Shown here in pieces: positions 8,844 to 20,700 of a stretch of DNA of 60,466 nucleotides. The first letter of the stretch is position 1. The number at the start of each line of letters is the position of its first letter. The translations under genes were made by a program, and so were the position numbers. The notes under the pieces were generated by a model. The model saw only the letters and a list, made by a program, of their open reading frames with translations. It ran no database searches and was not told the DNA's origin. The DNA comes from Pedobacter hiemivivus. GTDB lineage: Bacteria > Bacteroidota > Bacteroidia > Sphingobacteriales > Sphingobacteriaceae. The stretch is from NCBI RefSeq assembly GCF_004331685.1, contig NZ_SJSM01000029.1:1-60466 (forward strand). Reading direction: 5' to 3'.

Positions 8844-11800
8844 TTATTTTTGCAGCTCCAGATAAACTGGCCCTAATAGGCCAGCTCTAGGATTTCCACG
8901 GTAAGCAGAAGGAATCGTTTGATAATGATTAGACAATGTGCTATACACCAAAACCTCTACCTCATTATCGCCGGCTTTCAGAAACGAACTAATGTCGGCT
9001 TTATACGGCTTAGACATCAACGTTACTACTTCCTTTCCATTCACTTTAACAGCACAGGTGGCTACCACTTCCCCAAGGTCCAAAGTAATTTTTCCTTTGA
9101 GCTGGTCTGTAGTTATCGGCATAGTTTTACGGTAATAAAGTCCACCAGAATAATGTCTCATTTGCCCTGTTTCAGCCCAGTCGCCAGCAGCTAGTAAACC
9201 CGATGTACAGAACAATTTGATAGGGAAAGGGAATACCGCAACATCCTGAATACCGGTTTGAGTTTCAATTTCCATCGCTACTACTGCAACTTTTTCTTTC
9301 TTTTCTAGCAACGTAATCCGATAAGTATTCAACCCCTTCTCTGTTTTTAGCAATTCAATATTCTTGCTGGCCAACGGTTTGCCATCTATCCACACCTTAG
9401 GATTGTTTCCGTAAATACCCATTTCCATTTTCTCTAAACCAGGTGCCGATTTGAACCGATAGCTGTAGGTCTTATATTCCCCCTTATTAGGGTCGAACAT
9501 GAGCTTGGGCGACATATACCAGCGCATAGCTAAGATTGTAGAATATGGCGACACTATTTCTGGCAACGGGCTTGATGCCGGCAAAAAAACAATTGCACTT
9601 CTTGGCCGCTCATCGCGGGAGTTCGGTCCAACTTTAAAGCCCTTTTTAGGCACATTTTCATAGCCAGCTAAAACCGAATGCCAACCTTTTGTAAGCTGGA
9701 TTTCTCTGCCTTGGAGCAATTTCCCATCAACATAGAATCGATCAGGCTGCCGTTCTCCAGGTTCAACTTGATACAATTCTGACTTAGGAGCGTACACAAA
9801 CGTACTAAACAGGTGGCTGCCAGCACCGTCTAAAATCAGGAAGCCATCATTAACTTTAGCTTTTAACCCATGATAACCTTGAGGTCCCGGATGATCCCAA
9901 ACGCCAAAACGCCAGGAGAAGCGATACGGCTTCCAGGCACTTAGTTTTCCATCCAAAGCCTGTTGTATCAACGTATCGAATTTCCCTGTAGAGTCCAGTA
10001 ACCACTGCATCTGGTATCCATAGTCATAAATTCCTTCTTCCCAATTCTGGTCAGAAAATGATGGAGATGTCCAATCTTTGGCAATGTCATTGCTGGTACT
10101 GAATTTAAAGGTACGCGCTTCCGTACTGATCTTTTCTGCAGTAGCAGGCAATCTGAAATCTCCCCATTTATTGTCCATTGTAGGTAAATAACTAATCATC
10201 CAATCACCATTAACAGGTATTTTCTCTATTGCCTTTGTAGCCAGCTGACCTTCCGTTGCAATCAAAGGAGTGCCGGGCGAAAAGACGATGATACTCGAAT
10301 TACTATAACCGGCATCTGATCGGATATAGGTACCATCACTTGTTTGTTTAATGACAGGTAATATTTTTGTCTGCCCCGTCTTGGCGTCCCATAATTCAGG
10401 ACGTCCCTGCATCCGGTAAAAAACTTCGTTACCAGGTGTTATATTCATGGTCATGTACAGATCTTTGTCACCAATTTTGCGGTGCAGCACCTTACCTCCT
10501 CCTTCACCTGGGATAAAATCCGGCGTAATGTGCTGTGCCAGTATGGCTGCAATATTCAGTGTATCGGCAAGTAAGCCTTTTCCACCGGAAGCATTCCGAC
10601 GGAGACCGGACTTTTTACCTGCTTCCTGTTCCTTTGCCGTTAAACCGAAAATCTCCTTTACAATAGCATCAACTTCCTGATCGTTACTGCCTTTACGTGT
10701 ACTGGCCATAGGTAATGCACCTGTGGCTACGACTATTCCTCCTTTACGGTAAAAATTTAGTGCCTGCTGCAAGGCCTCATAATGCATCGCCTTCATGTCA
10801 GGTAGGATCAGGATCTTGTAAGCCATATCTGATATTTTCAGGGATTTGTCACTGATTTCTGTTTTAAGGAGTGACCTGTAATCCATAAAATCATAATCCA
10901 GACCGGCATTGCTTAATGTTTTTGCGGTGGCAAAACTTACATTAGGTCTGGTACCTGGAAAAGCCTGCATCGGTTCGGTAGGATACATCAAAGCGATATC
11001 ACTAACGTGAGTGCCCTGACTCATCACAAAACTTAAACGCTCGCCATATTCCAGCCATTTTTTCATATGCGGCCAGTAAGGCATGCGGTAGTGAAAATCT
11101 GGTGGCGCCCACTCCCACCATCCGCCATGGGTAGTGTAATAGAGGCCATGCATACAAATGAGATTACCTCCTGCAATAAAATGATGGTCCAGCTGTTCGG
11201 TCAGCCACTCGCCACTACTGCCCCAGCCCATGCTGTGAAAGGCCTCCAGCCAGGTACGTGGACGCTTGTACAAATGCGCAACGGAGCTGGACACTTTGGT
11301 TTGTATAAAAGAAGAGCCCCTGGCTGGGGCATCATTTCCCGGTGCGGTATACCAGCTTTCTACACGAAAGTAATCTACATAATTTAACGGCTCCAGTCCC
11401 CGATCCAGGTTATCTGAACCATAGATGAGGCCACGACTTGCATGCCAGTCATAAATGGGCTTAAAATATCTTTCTTCTGCCAGTTCCATCAGCACATCCG
11501 CATAATCCATACGTATCTTTGGGGTGATTGCGCCGATATTTTCTTTTAACGCGGGCAGATAAGGCAGTACATCATAGCCTTTTATTCGAGTAAATTGCTG
11601 AGCAAAATCTTCCGACCAGGTATTCATGTTAAACGGTATGAACAGCTCATCCTGAAAGAAATAGTTCATCCCTTTGCGGCCCTGGGCATCCATCTTGTCT
11701 TCGAAGCGCTGAAAGTAATGTTTAACCAATTCTTTACCATGATCTGGATGCAACATGTAATTATTTCCGGCCAAAACGGTATAAACTTTCCAGTCTGCCC

Positions 11801-12503
11801 CCTTAGGCGCCTTAAATTCTACGGTCCCATTTTTGACTTTATCCTTAAGGTTTATGAACGTAGCTGAGCCAGGTTTTACTGGCCATGCCGTGATGCTCAC
11901 CACATTAGCTGGAACCACAATTTTTAAGCTTGTATTTGCTACTATGCTATCTACCTTGATCGTTAGTGCTCCTTTATACGACTTGAATTTATCAAGATCA
12001 CGCACCTCATCTGTTGAATATCCATTACCTACCCACCCAATTGTGTAATCGTCTAAACCTACAGCCATCCCCCTTTTGGCAGCCTCACCTGAAAACCAGT
12101 TCCATGTTTTCCACCATTCATCTGAATAAACAGCTGGATTACCAGCCTCAGTTCTTCCATAAAGTCCGTAGCCATTTTTTTTATTAAATTCATAATCAGC
12201 ACCCTTCGGATCAGTATGAAGATAACTAACAGCGAATCCATCCGTCGCCGATTCTTTGAGTATATCCAGTTGTTCGGTCAAACGTGCACGGGACAGTGTA
12301 TCACCATTCCACCAGAAAAAAGGAACATTACCATATCCTTTAGGCGGATTAGCGAAACCCGGACGCACATCAAAGCCTGGCTCCCTACTGGGGTAACCGC
12401 TATATTTCGTATCATGAGAAAGGTCATTTTTCATCTGTGCATCAACTACTGCACAATAAAGTACCAGACCAAATATCAACAAGAACTTAAGTTTAATTTT
12501 CAT
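8844..12503 (-). CDS. GH106-like large glycoside hydrolase
   Basis: A ~1219-residue exported protein with a signal peptide (MKIKLKFLLIFGLVLYCAVV, cleavage after DAQ). The catalytic part resembles the (beta/alpha)8 fold group that includes GH106 alpha-L-rhamnosidases: an opening VPFFWWNGDTLSRARLTEQL, then YFFQDELFIPF and SRGLIYGSDNLDRGLEPLNY, with acidic residues typical of the active site. The C-terminal third looks like GH2-type jelly-roll domains (GDWAETGQMRHYSGGLYYRK and VKVNGKEV). Family assignment is from pattern recall; rhamnosidase activity is not proven. An ATG at 12510-12512 would add three residues; I prefer 12503 because the signal peptide starts there. Last gene of the susC-led operon. 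Confidence 0.75.
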   Translation of the reverse strand: MKIKLKFLLIFGLVLYCAVVDAQMKNDLSHDTKYSGYPSREPGFDVRPGFANPPKGYGNVPFFWWNGDTLSRARLTEQLDILKESATDGFAVSYLHTDPKGADYEFNKKNGYGLYGRTEAGNPAVYSDEWWKTWNWFSGEAAKRGMAVGLDDYTIGWVGNGYSTDEVRDLDKFKSYKGALTIKVDSIVANTSLKIVVPANVVSITAWPVKPGSATFINLKDKVKNGTVEFKAPKGADWKVYTVLAGNNYMLHPDHGKELVKHYFQRFEDKMDAQGRKGMNYFFQDELFIPFNMNTWSEDFAQQFTRIKGYDVLPYLPALKENIGAITPKIRMDYADVLMELAEERYFKPIYDWHASRGLIYGSDNLDRGLEPLNYVDYFRVESWYTAPGNDAPARGSSFIQTKVSSSVAHLYKRPRTWLEAFHSMGWGSSGEWLTEQLDHHFIAGGNLICMHGLYYTTHGGWWEWAPPDFHYRMPYWPHMKKWLEYGERLSFVMSQGTHVSDIALMYPTEPMQAFPGTRPNVSFATAKTLSNAGLDYDFMDYRSLLKTEISDKSLKISDMAYKILILPDMKAMHYEALQQALNFYRKGGIVVATGALPMASTRKGSNDQEVDAIVKEIFGLTAKEQEAGKKSGLRRNASGGKGLLADTLNIAAILAQHITPDFIPGEGGGKVLHRKIGDKDLYMTMNITPGNEVFYRMQGRPELWDAKTGQTKILPVIKQTSDGTYIRSDAGYSNSSIIVFSPGTPLIATEGQLATKAIEKIPVNGDWMISYLPTMDNKWGDFRLPATAEKISTEARTFKFSTSNDIAKDWTSPSFSDQNWEEGIYDYGYQMQWLLDSTGKFDTLIQQALDGKLSAWKPYRFSWRFGVWDHPGPQGYHGLKAKVNDGFLILDGAGSHLFSTFVYAPKSELYQVEPGERQPDRFYVDGKLLQGREIQLTKGWHSVLAGYENVPKKGFKVGPNSRDERPRSAIVFLPASSPLPEIVSPYSTILAMRWYMSPKLMFDPNKGEYKTYSYRFKSAPGLEKMEMGIYGNNPKVWIDGKPLASKNIELLKTEKGLNTYRITLLEKKEKVAVVAMEIETQTGIQDVAVFPFPIKLFCTSGLLAAGDWAETGQMRHYSGGLYYRKTMPITTDQLKGKITLDLGEVVATCAVKVNGKEVVTLMSKPYKADISSFLKAGDNEVEVLVYSTLSNHYQTIPSAYRGNPRAGLLGPVYLELQK

Positions 12504-12522
12504 GGTTTGCATAACTCGTTAT

Positions 12523-13785
12523 TTAAGGAATTGAATGATCAGCTGGCATATTTACCCCGCCCCATATTTTCTTAGCCGTCCATGGTTCCGGACTTGCTGT
12601 CCAGAACCTATCGTTTGCTGGTAAACCTAGTGGCAACAAGCCCACCGTGCATAAGTACAGACTTCCTGTAGACATATAATATTCCCCCATATCAATCTGG
12701 TGCCCGCAAAAACCTATCGTTAGCCAACCGTTTTTATCAAATGTGCCTGGGGCCTCTATCATCCGTTTAATCACCAGAGACATGGCGCCCCTAACTTGTA
12801 CCGGACTGATGAATGAGGGCAGTTTGTCCATTAAAGTAATCTGGGCAAGACCCTGTAATGCACCAAATCGGTACACCAACGACCTACCCACCGGCGGAAA
12901 CGTACCTTCAGGAGATATAGACCTTTCCTGAATATCTGCATACCTCACAGCTCTTTTTAAAATGGTATCGTATACCTCCGATTTTTCAAGCCCTTTATCA
13001 ACCATTGTTTTTACAATATCAATAAGCATGGGGTGTATTACATAGCTATTATAGTAATCGAAATGAAACTTCGGCCCATCGCCATATATCCCATCCCCCT
13101 TATACCATTCTTCTAGTTTTTTAATAGCATAATCTATCCTGACCACATCCGCACCTTCATCAATGCGCATCAGAAAACTTTCTATCATTGCTGTAAAAAG
13201 GAGCCAGTTGTTATAGGTGGGCTTGATGTTACGTGTTGACTTAAGCGCATTGATCACATCGCTTTTCGTTTTAGCGGATAAGGGTCCCCAAAGTTCTTTA
13301 GGTGCCCTTATCAGGGCTTGCGCTAAAAAAGAGGCATCTACCAGTGCTTGTTCATATTTTTGAGAAGTAAACTGCATGAAGTCTGGCGACATGGGGTCGA
13401 CAGCATTCGCCAGGCTTTTGCGAGCCAGTAAAATGTACTTTCCTCTTAACTTTCCTTCTTCTGTTTCATCAGCTCCAAGTTCGAGCCAAGGTGCCATTCC
13501 CGCCATTAGTCGGCCAAATGCTTCCAGATAAGTTACAGTTCTGCGATCGTAAGTGCTAGCGGGATTTACCTCAACCGGCATATTCTTTTTAAGTGTCCCC
13601 TCGCTTAAGTTGTTTAAGACAGGCGCAGCGATCCGGGTCATTACATTTACCCAATATTTTCTGTCCTCTGGATTTTGACTTCCATTATATGGTTTCTGAG
13701 CAGCCACTTCAACAGCAGTAGCATTTAACCCTATCCCCAGCAGTGTCGTAGAAGGTATTAAAGATAAAAAGTGCCGTCTATACAT
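12523..13785 (-). CDS. DUF2264 domain protein
   Basis: A 420-residue protein whose N-terminus (MYRRHFLSLIPSTTLLGIGL) looks like an export signal, followed by a DUF2264 domain across almost the whole length: YWVNVMTRIAAPVLNNLSEG, YLEAFGRLMAGMAPWL, NNWLLFTAMIESFLMR, YGDGPKFHFDYYNSYVIHPM. This is an all-helical toroid of the kind seen in unsaturated glucuronyl hydrolases. DUF2264 proteins are frequent in polysaccharide utilisation loci; I recall some being placed in a CAZy beta-glucuronidase family but cannot confirm that here. It lies between the GH3 and GH106-like genes (19-22 nt gaps), so it probably acts on the same glycan. Confidence 0.82.
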   Translation of the reverse strand: MYRRHFLSLIPSTTLLGIGLNATAVEVAAQKPYNGSQNPEDRKYWVNVMTRIAAPVLNNLSEGTLKKNMPVEVNPASTYDRRTVTYLEAFGRLMAGMAPWLELGADETEEGKLRGKYILLARKSLANAVDPMSPDFMQFTSQKYEQALVDASFLAQALIRAPKELWGPLSAKTKSDVINALKSTRNIKPTYNNWLLFTAMIESFLMRIDEGADVVRIDYAIKKLEEWYKGDGIYGDGPKFHFDYYNSYVIHPMLIDIVKTMVDKGLEKSEVYDTILKRAVRYADIQERSISPEGTFPPVGRSLVYRFGALQGLAQITLMDKLPSFISPVQVRGAMSLVIKRMIEAPGTFDKNGWLTIGFCGHQIDMGEYYMSTGSLYLCTVGLLPLGLPANDRFWTASPEPWTAKKIWGGVNMPADHSIP

Positions 13786-13807
13786 ATTTAAAGCTTTAAA
13801 TTGTCAT

Positions 13808-16030
13808 TTAGTGAACTAGCTGCAACTTAATTGTTTTGAGTTCCTCAGAATTTGGCCCCATCATTACAGTGAAACTACCCGGTTCTGTGATCCATTTACC
13901 ATCTTTCCAGAATTCTAGCGCGCGCGAAGAAATCGGTAGAGACACTTTTTGAGCTTCGCCGGGACGTAGACTGATGCGCTTAAATCCTTTTAATTCTTTA
14001 ATTGGCCGTGCCAGTGAAGAAATATCATCACGAAGATAAAGCTGTACAATTTCGTCGCCCGCCATTTTACCGGTATTGGTGACTTCAACCTCGGCAAAAA
14101 CGCTTTCATTGGCTTTCATACTGGCTTTAGAGAGTTTTACTTCCCCATACTTAAATTGGGTATAGCTTAATCCATAGCCAAATGGATAAGTAGCACCTTC
14201 AACAGTACCCCACATCATTCTTGGTCTACCTGGTATTAAAGTATTGTAAAACGCAGGAACTTGCCCTACATTACGAGGAAAAGTAACAGTTAATTTTCCA
14301 GATGGATTGATGTCGCCAAATATGGCTTCTGCGATAACAGTACCTGTTTCTTGACCAAGAAACCAACCATCTAATATCGCTGGAACATGATCTTTGGCCC
14401 ACTGGATGGCGGCCGGTCGACCGTGCAATAAAACCAGCACTACCGGTTTGCCAGTAGCCATAATGGCTTGCATCAACTTATCCTGGTCGCCCGGTAAAGA
14501 GATATCATCCCGATCTACATTTTCCATAACGGTTTTATCGTCATCTCCCAATACCAGAATGCACACATCAGCCTCTTTGGCAATAGCAACCGCTTCTGCG
14601 ATCTGCACGTCTTTAGGATGCTGTATATCGGTACCTTTTGCATACAATACCTGTGCATTTTTGCCGACTGCTTTTTCAATCCCTTGTTTTACAGTGATGA
14701 AATGTTTAGGCTGCTGGGTTGAATAAGTCCCTAACCTGATGGTATCGGCATTAGGACCTATTACAGCTATCTTTTTGAACTGACTTTTTTTAAAGGGCAA
14801 CAAGTTGTTATTCTTTAACAGAATAAGACTTTTTCGAGCAGCTTCAAGTGCCAACGCATCATGTGCAGGATTGTTTAATACAGTTTTATAGTTTGACCTG
14901 GGACTGGATAATGAACCATCAATCTGCGAAAAAAACACATCGGCATTTACATCCGCGTCTTTTGTGCCTTTCTGCAATTCGGTCATTTCTTTACCCAAAG
15001 GATTTTCTTCTTCATCAAGGTGTAAGGCGATTTTAAATTCCAGCACCTTCCTAACGGCATTGTCCAGTAGTTTTACAGGTACTTCTCCGCTTTTAACAGC
15101 CGCAACCAACGGTGGGCCGTACATTCTTTTATCCGCCCAGGTCTGTTTAAAAGCCAGCTCGGTATGTACACCTGCTTCGAGCGCTTTTCTGATTGTTTCT
15201 TCCCTAGTTTCAGTAGCAAACAAACGGTCTTGCACCCACCTCAGGTCATTGTTATCAGAAACACCCAATCCATTAAAACCATATTCTTTTCTAAACACAT
15301 CGTTTAAAGTATAAGTATTGATATGACAAGGCACACCATTTAAGGTATGATGGGCAGGCATAACCGAACCTACCTGTGCCTCTTCTACCGCAGCCCGAAA
15401 AGGTGGAAGATGAACTTCATGTAAACTGCGGAGAGAAATTTCGACCGCAGCACCGTTAGCACCTAGCAAAGGCTCACTGTCAGCAACAAAATGTTTGGCC
15501 GTTGCCACTACCCGATCTTTACCGAAACGGTCTTTACCACGACCTTGCAGGCCGTTGATAAAAGCCGCACCAATCTTACTCACCAGATAGGCATCTTCAG
15601 CGTACCCTTCTTCAAAACGACCCCAACGGGCGTCGCGCAATACACCGAGCATAGGGGTATAACAATGGTGAATACCTAAAGCCCTGGCCTCTTTTGCGAT
15701 CACTGTAGAAACCCTTTCTACCAATGAGGGATCCCATGAACTGGCTATTGATATCGCTTGTGGAAAGGAAGTGGTTCCGGCAGCAACCACACCATGCAAG
15801 CATTCGCCAGCCTGCATATGAGGAATATTTAACCGCTTATTAGCATTTGGGTAAAACGATGCGAGTTGATGTGCTTTTTCTTCTAAAGTCATTTTGCTCA
15901 GCAGCACTTCAACCTTTTGTCTTTCCTGTTGTGTTAACGGAATATAACCGCTTTTTTCTTGTGCCTGTGCACTTAAAAGCTGCAGAGCGGTAAAGAAGAA
16001 TAATACAAATTTAATTAACCTCATAAGCAT
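13808..16030 (-). CDS. glycoside hydrolase family 3 protein (beta-glucosidase/xylosidase-like)
   Basis: A 740-residue exported GH3 enzyme with signal peptide ending SAQAQ. Visible parts: N-terminal barrel with LTLEEKAHQLASFYP-type opening and GVSDNND (putative nucleophile Asp, ~residue 260), the second alpha/beta domain with KSLILLKNNNLLPF and LGQETGTVIAEAIFGDINPSG, and a C-terminal fibronectin-III-like domain (VEVTNTGKMAGDEIVQLYL). GH3 enzymes remove terminal beta-linked glucose, xylose or related sugars from non-reducing ends; the exact specificity is not readable. A second ATG two codons in (16022-16024) is an equally good start. Third gene of the sus operon, before DUF2264. Confidence 0.92.
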   Translation of the reverse strand: MLMRLIKFVLFFFTALQLLSAQAQEKSGYIPLTQQERQKVEVLLSKMTLEEKAHQLASFYPNANKRLNIPHMQAGECLHGVVAAGTTSFPQAISIASSWDPSLVERVSTVIAKEARALGIHHCYTPMLGVLRDARWGRFEEGYAEDAYLVSKIGAAFINGLQGRGKDRFGKDRVVATAKHFVADSEPLLGANGAAVEISLRSLHEVHLPPFRAAVEEAQVGSVMPAHHTLNGVPCHINTYTLNDVFRKEYGFNGLGVSDNNDLRWVQDRLFATETREETIRKALEAGVHTELAFKQTWADKRMYGPPLVAAVKSGEVPVKLLDNAVRKVLEFKIALHLDEEENPLGKEMTELQKGTKDADVNADVFFSQIDGSLSSPRSNYKTVLNNPAHDALALEAARKSLILLKNNNLLPFKKSQFKKIAVIGPNADTIRLGTYSTQQPKHFITVKQGIEKAVGKNAQVLYAKGTDIQHPKDVQIAEAVAIAKEADVCILVLGDDDKTVMENVDRDDISLPGDQDKLMQAIMATGKPVVLVLLHGRPAAIQWAKDHVPAILDGWFLGQETGTVIAEAIFGDINPSGKLTVTFPRNVGQVPAFYNTLIPGRPRMMWGTVEGATYPFGYGLSYTQFKYGEVKLSKASMKANESVFAEVEVTNTGKMAGDEIVQLYLRDDISSLARPIKELKGFKRISLRPGEAQKVSLPISSRALEFWKDGKWITEPGSFTVMMGPNSEELKTIKLQLVH

Positions 16031-16115
16031 TTAGTTGTTGCCTGGATTTCGAAAAAAGAATAAACTGCGCAGGAATTCACCTGCACAGTTTGGATTTGTG
16101 CGTATTTAGAAAAAA

Positions 16116-17780
16116 TTAATAACCTGGGTTGTTCAACATTTTAGCCCCCACGTTTAGGTCAATTGCGGCTTGCGGAAGTGGCATCAAGTTATTGTTTAGC
16201 GATACAGATGCTCCAGATGCGGGATTACCAAATCTTTTGGTCCTGTCATAAAGCAGACCGAGACGGGTTAGTGTTAGCATTCTGAATTCCTCTCCAAATA
16301 ATTCCCGGGCACGTTCATCCAGAATATAGTCAATTGTGACATTAGCTGGATTGGTCAGTAATGTTGCTTTTGCACGGTCTCTTACCACATTTAAATCTGC
16401 CATTGCTAAATCAGTTCTTGATTTACCCAGATAAGCTTCAGCTCTTAAGAAATAAGTTTCCGGAAGACGCGCTACATAGAAATCTCTCACATAGCCATTA
16501 TCAGGTAATCCACCAATATGTCTATCTGTTCCAAACTTTGCCCAGTTAGGATAAACATATAACATTGTATCTTCACGAGTAGTCAGGAAAGATTTTGGGA
16601 TCAATTGTCCTGGGTTAAATGCAGGATTCACTGTCTTAATATTTGGACCAAAATAGAATTTGCGCTTGATATTGGTTTCATTCGTTCTCATGTCGGTTCC
16701 AGCGTTTTTCCAGATATCATAGATCGTATAATTCGTGGGCCTTACGAAAGCTACGCCACGTCCGGTAGAATCATGCGCCACATTTGTATAACCAGCCTTA
16801 ATCAGTGCCCAAGGTTGGGACCACATCATCCGCTCTATTAAGGGCCTGGTAAAACCAGTAACACCACCCGGTATTACTCCACCTGTCGGAGTAACCTCAA
16901 ATTGAGCCACCAACAGACCTTCCGTATTACCGGTCTGTCTATTCTGATTCCCCATAGCAAAAAGGTCATAGTAATAATCTTTATTTACATCATATACGGC
17001 CGAAGTATTTCTCGACCCAAAACGGGCTTTTACCAGCGCATAACTACCATCAGTGCCATCAATAACTCTTGTTGCCGCAGCAATTGCGCCATCATAATCT
17101 TTCAAAGAAATATTTACTTCAGCAAGAAAATGATCCGCCGCAGCACGTGTTACCCGTCCGATCACAGTAGTGGTTAAGGGTAAATTTAACCTTGCATATT
17201 CCAGATCAGCTTTAGCAAAGGCCCAGCATTCTTGCCGCGTTGCTCTTACAAAATCAACTTTAGGAGTAGTTACCGCCTCTGGTACAATAGGCACTCCCCC
17301 GTATGCATTAGCCAGATTACGGTAGGCAAAACCTCTGAAAAATCGACCTTCAGCAATTGTGGCAGCCTTCTCTGCTTCGCTTGCCCATACGACCTTAGGA
17401 TTTGATGCAGCACCAATTAATGTATTGGCTACCTTTATATTGTCATACATCAGATTGAAGAAATCTGTGGCAAACTCTTCCTGTGCATTAACCAATCCCC
17501 AGTTATTAAACTTAACCGAATTATCTCGCGGATCAAACATGACATCAGTTCCGAGACCAAGGACAAATGCCTCATGGGTCTGATCTTTTGAAGAATATAA
17601 AAGTTGTAGATTTTTGTAGAATGTAGCACTTAAGCCGTCAAACTGAGCCTTGCTTGTAAAAGCCCCCGCAATAGTCAACTTGTCTTTCGGTTCTTCTCTT
17701 AAAAATTCATTATCCTTGCAGGAAGCGATCATTAACGAACCTGCTGCCAAGATGGCGAGTATATTTTTATATGATTTCAT
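16116..17780 (-). CDS. susD: SusD/RagB family glycan-binding lipoprotein
   Basis: A 554-residue surface lipoprotein partnered with SusC. The signal peptide ends in a lipobox (LMIASC), followed by the SusD-like start KDNEFLREEPKDKLT. Helical TPR-like segments follow (EGRFFRGFAYRNLANAYGGVPIVPEAV, the most recognisable SusD block, ~residue 140), and the RagB/SusD C-terminal region includes ARLPETYFLRAEAYLG and ILDERARELFGEEFR. It caps the SusC barrel and binds the incoming glycan. The gene starts 16 nt after the susC stop, as expected for a cotranscribed pair. Confidence 0.96.
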   Translation of the reverse strand: MKSYKNILAILAAGSLMIASCKDNEFLREEPKDKLTIAGAFTSKAQFDGLSATFYKNLQLLYSSKDQTHEAFVLGLGTDVMFDPRDNSVKFNNWGLVNAQEEFATDFFNLMYDNIKVANTLIGAASNPKVVWASEAEKAATIAEGRFFRGFAYRNLANAYGGVPIVPEAVTTPKVDFVRATRQECWAFAKADLEYARLNLPLTTTVIGRVTRAAADHFLAEVNISLKDYDGAIAAATRVIDGTDGSYALVKARFGSRNTSAVYDVNKDYYYDLFAMGNQNRQTGNTEGLLVAQFEVTPTGGVIPGGVTGFTRPLIERMMWSQPWALIKAGYTNVAHDSTGRGVAFVRPTNYTIYDIWKNAGTDMRTNETNIKRKFYFGPNIKTVNPAFNPGQLIPKSFLTTREDTMLYVYPNWAKFGTDRHIGGLPDNGYVRDFYVARLPETYFLRAEAYLGKSRTDLAMADLNVVRDRAKATLLTNPANVTIDYILDERARELFGEEFRMLTLTRLGLLYDRTKRFGNPASGASVSLNNNLMPLPQAAIDLNVGAKMLNNPGY

Positions 17781-17796
17781 AATTTGTCTTATTTAA

Positions 17797-20700
17797 TTAA
17801 AAGCCCACATTTAAACCAAATGAAACAGTACGCATTAATGGCAGTGAGGTATTGACAGTACTGCTAGATGAACCACCGTTACCTCCGATTTGAGCACCAT
17901 TTGCCGGATCCAATCCGGTCCAACCAGTTAACGTAATCAGGTTGGTGCCACTTACAAAAGCTTTCAGGTCATTCACCTTCAATTTTTCTGTGATCGGTTT
18001 AGGAAAAGTGTAGCTTAATGACGCATTTTGTAATCTTGCAAAAGTTCTTGACTGATAAAAACCATATCCATAGGGATTTGAATAATTAGGCCTTGGATTT
18101 TTATTACTTTCTCTATCCGGCATCCAATATTCGTCATTTAACCAATTAGCCTGAGTAGGTAAGGTTTGCCCGGGATTTAATCCTCTTAAATTAGTAGAAG
18201 AGAAAAAGTTATTCTTTCCACCCCCAACTATAGAGTTGATGCTAAAATACAACTGAAAATTCTTGTACATGAACGTATTAGAGATGTTAAAATTAAAATT
18301 CTCTTTTCCGTAACCTATTATTGAACGGTCTTTAGGGTCAATCACACCATCATTATTTAAATCACGGATTTTCAGGTCACCAGGAGCAAAAATATTGACA
18401 CCAGATTGGGTTTTATATTTATTCATATACTCCGTATCTGAACTTTGAACAATACCGTCTACAGTATAATCATAATTAGCCCCTAAAGATTTTCCAATGA
18501 ATAAACTTAGGCCAACATTATCATCTTCTATACCATTGCCGTCAACATCAGTTCCATAAAGATGAACAAGTTTATTTCTATTCATCCAGAAGCTTAAACC
18601 AGATTGCCATTTGAATCCACCTTCAGATTTAATATTTACGGTATTTACGGTGATCTCTATCCCTTTATTTTGTACCTCGCCCATATTGGCATTTACTTTA
18701 CTGAAGCCGGTAAAGACTGGAAGCCCCCGAACCAGCAGTTGATCCGTTGTTTTACTTTTATACACATCAATATTTCCTGATACCCTGTTATCGAATAAGC
18801 TAAAATCCAACCCAAAGTTCAACGCTGCTGTTTTTTCCCAGGTGAGTATTTCATTAGCTAAGGTAGATGGGGTCATGTATGCTGTACTTGTGCTTCCGAA
18901 TACAGTAAAGCCTGGATCAACAAGTGCCTGAGTAGCTAAGGGAGCAATTCCTTGATTCCCCGTATTCCCATAGGAAATCCTAGCCTTCAGATAATTAACA
19001 AATTTTAGCGACTTCATAAATCCCTCTTCACTTAAAGCCCATGCCACAGATCCTCCGGGAAACCATCCAAATTTATGTCCCTCTGCAAAAGCTGAAAAGC
19101 CGTCCCTGCGTACATTTAACGTAGCATAGTATTTTTGTGCATAATTATAATTTAACCTGCCTATATACCCTACATTGGCATATCCCCCATTTCTTGTATA
19201 TCCGGTTTTAGTAGTCGCAAATTCCAGCCCGTTATAACTTAATGCGGTAGTCCCGGCATTTGTAAAATCAAGACCATTTAAACGAACAGTCTCACTCTGG
19301 TAACTCTCCCGCGTATACCCCAGTAATGCGTCAATGTTATGCTGACCAAAAGAGCGTGTGTAAGACAATAAATTGTTAATTAGCCAACTGGAAGACACTT
19401 CATTATCTTTAAATCCGCTTGTTTTGTTTAAAAACTGTGTAGGGTTTGCAATTTGTGCAGGGACTAAAGTATTCACTTCCGCACCTTCATGGTGGAAATT
19501 GGCAAGATCCGATGTAGATTTCCTTCCTGTTACGTCGAAACGGTAATTCAATCCTTTAATAAAAGGAACCTTTATATTTAGAAAACCTGTTCCCTGGATG
19601 CTATAAGATCTTTCCAGATTATCGTCATACACGCCCCTGGTAAGTTCAGTATTATTGCCCCACAATGGATTAAACAATGAAGTATTACCTGCCGGATACC
19701 TTTGTAACAAATCTCCTTCTCTTCCTTCAACATACTTGTAACTGTAAGGCGACATATATGTGGCCATATATAGACCTGGCGAATAACCCGAATAATCCAG
19801 AGATGAATAATATCCATTCACACCATATGAAAGCCAATCAGTAATGTTATTTTCCAGTTTAACAGTGAAATTAGGCTTTTTGAAAGAATCATTATACATT
19901 ACACCCTTCTGATTCAGATATCCTCCGGAAAAATAATAATTCAGGTTATTTGTTTTGCCCGAAACACTTAACTGGTAATTCCCAATAGGCGCATATTGGC
20001 TAACCTCGTCCATCCAATCCAGTTCATGACCTTCATTATATGCTTTAAGCTCTAAAGGACTAAGCACCTTAGTGATATCTGATATATCAGTACCACGAAT
20101 AGACAAATTATCCTTTCTCCATTGTAAAAAATCCTCACCTTTACGCATTTCGGGCACTCGAGTCCAGTTTTGAATGCCATAATAAGTACTAAAATTAATT
20201 GTTGGCTTATCCGTCCTTCCACGTTTAGTCGTAATGAGCACAACCCCATTTGCTGATCTTGAACCATAAATAGCCGCTGAACTTGCATCTTTTAAGATAT
20301 CGTAAGTGGCGATATCATTCATATTGATGTCATTCAGGTTTCCGTTAAAAATAACTCCATCAAGAACAATTAATGGCGAAATATTTGCATTGATAGAGTT
20401 CTGCCCCCTAACCACAATGTTTGGTGTTGCACCAGCACTGGTTGAGGGACCAATATTAATACCAGCCGTCCCCTGCATAGCTTCTAAGGGATTTATAAAA
20501 GGAACAGCAGATTTTGGACTGTCCTCTAATCTGATTGTAGTGATTGCACCGGTTACATCCTTCCGTTTCTGAGTACCATAACCAATTACAACCACATCAT
20601 TTAGCTGATTAAGTGAAGAAGCAAGCGTAATGTTGATTTTTGTTCGGTTGTTTATCTTTATCTCCTGACTCACATAACCGATAAAACTAAAGGTAAGTGT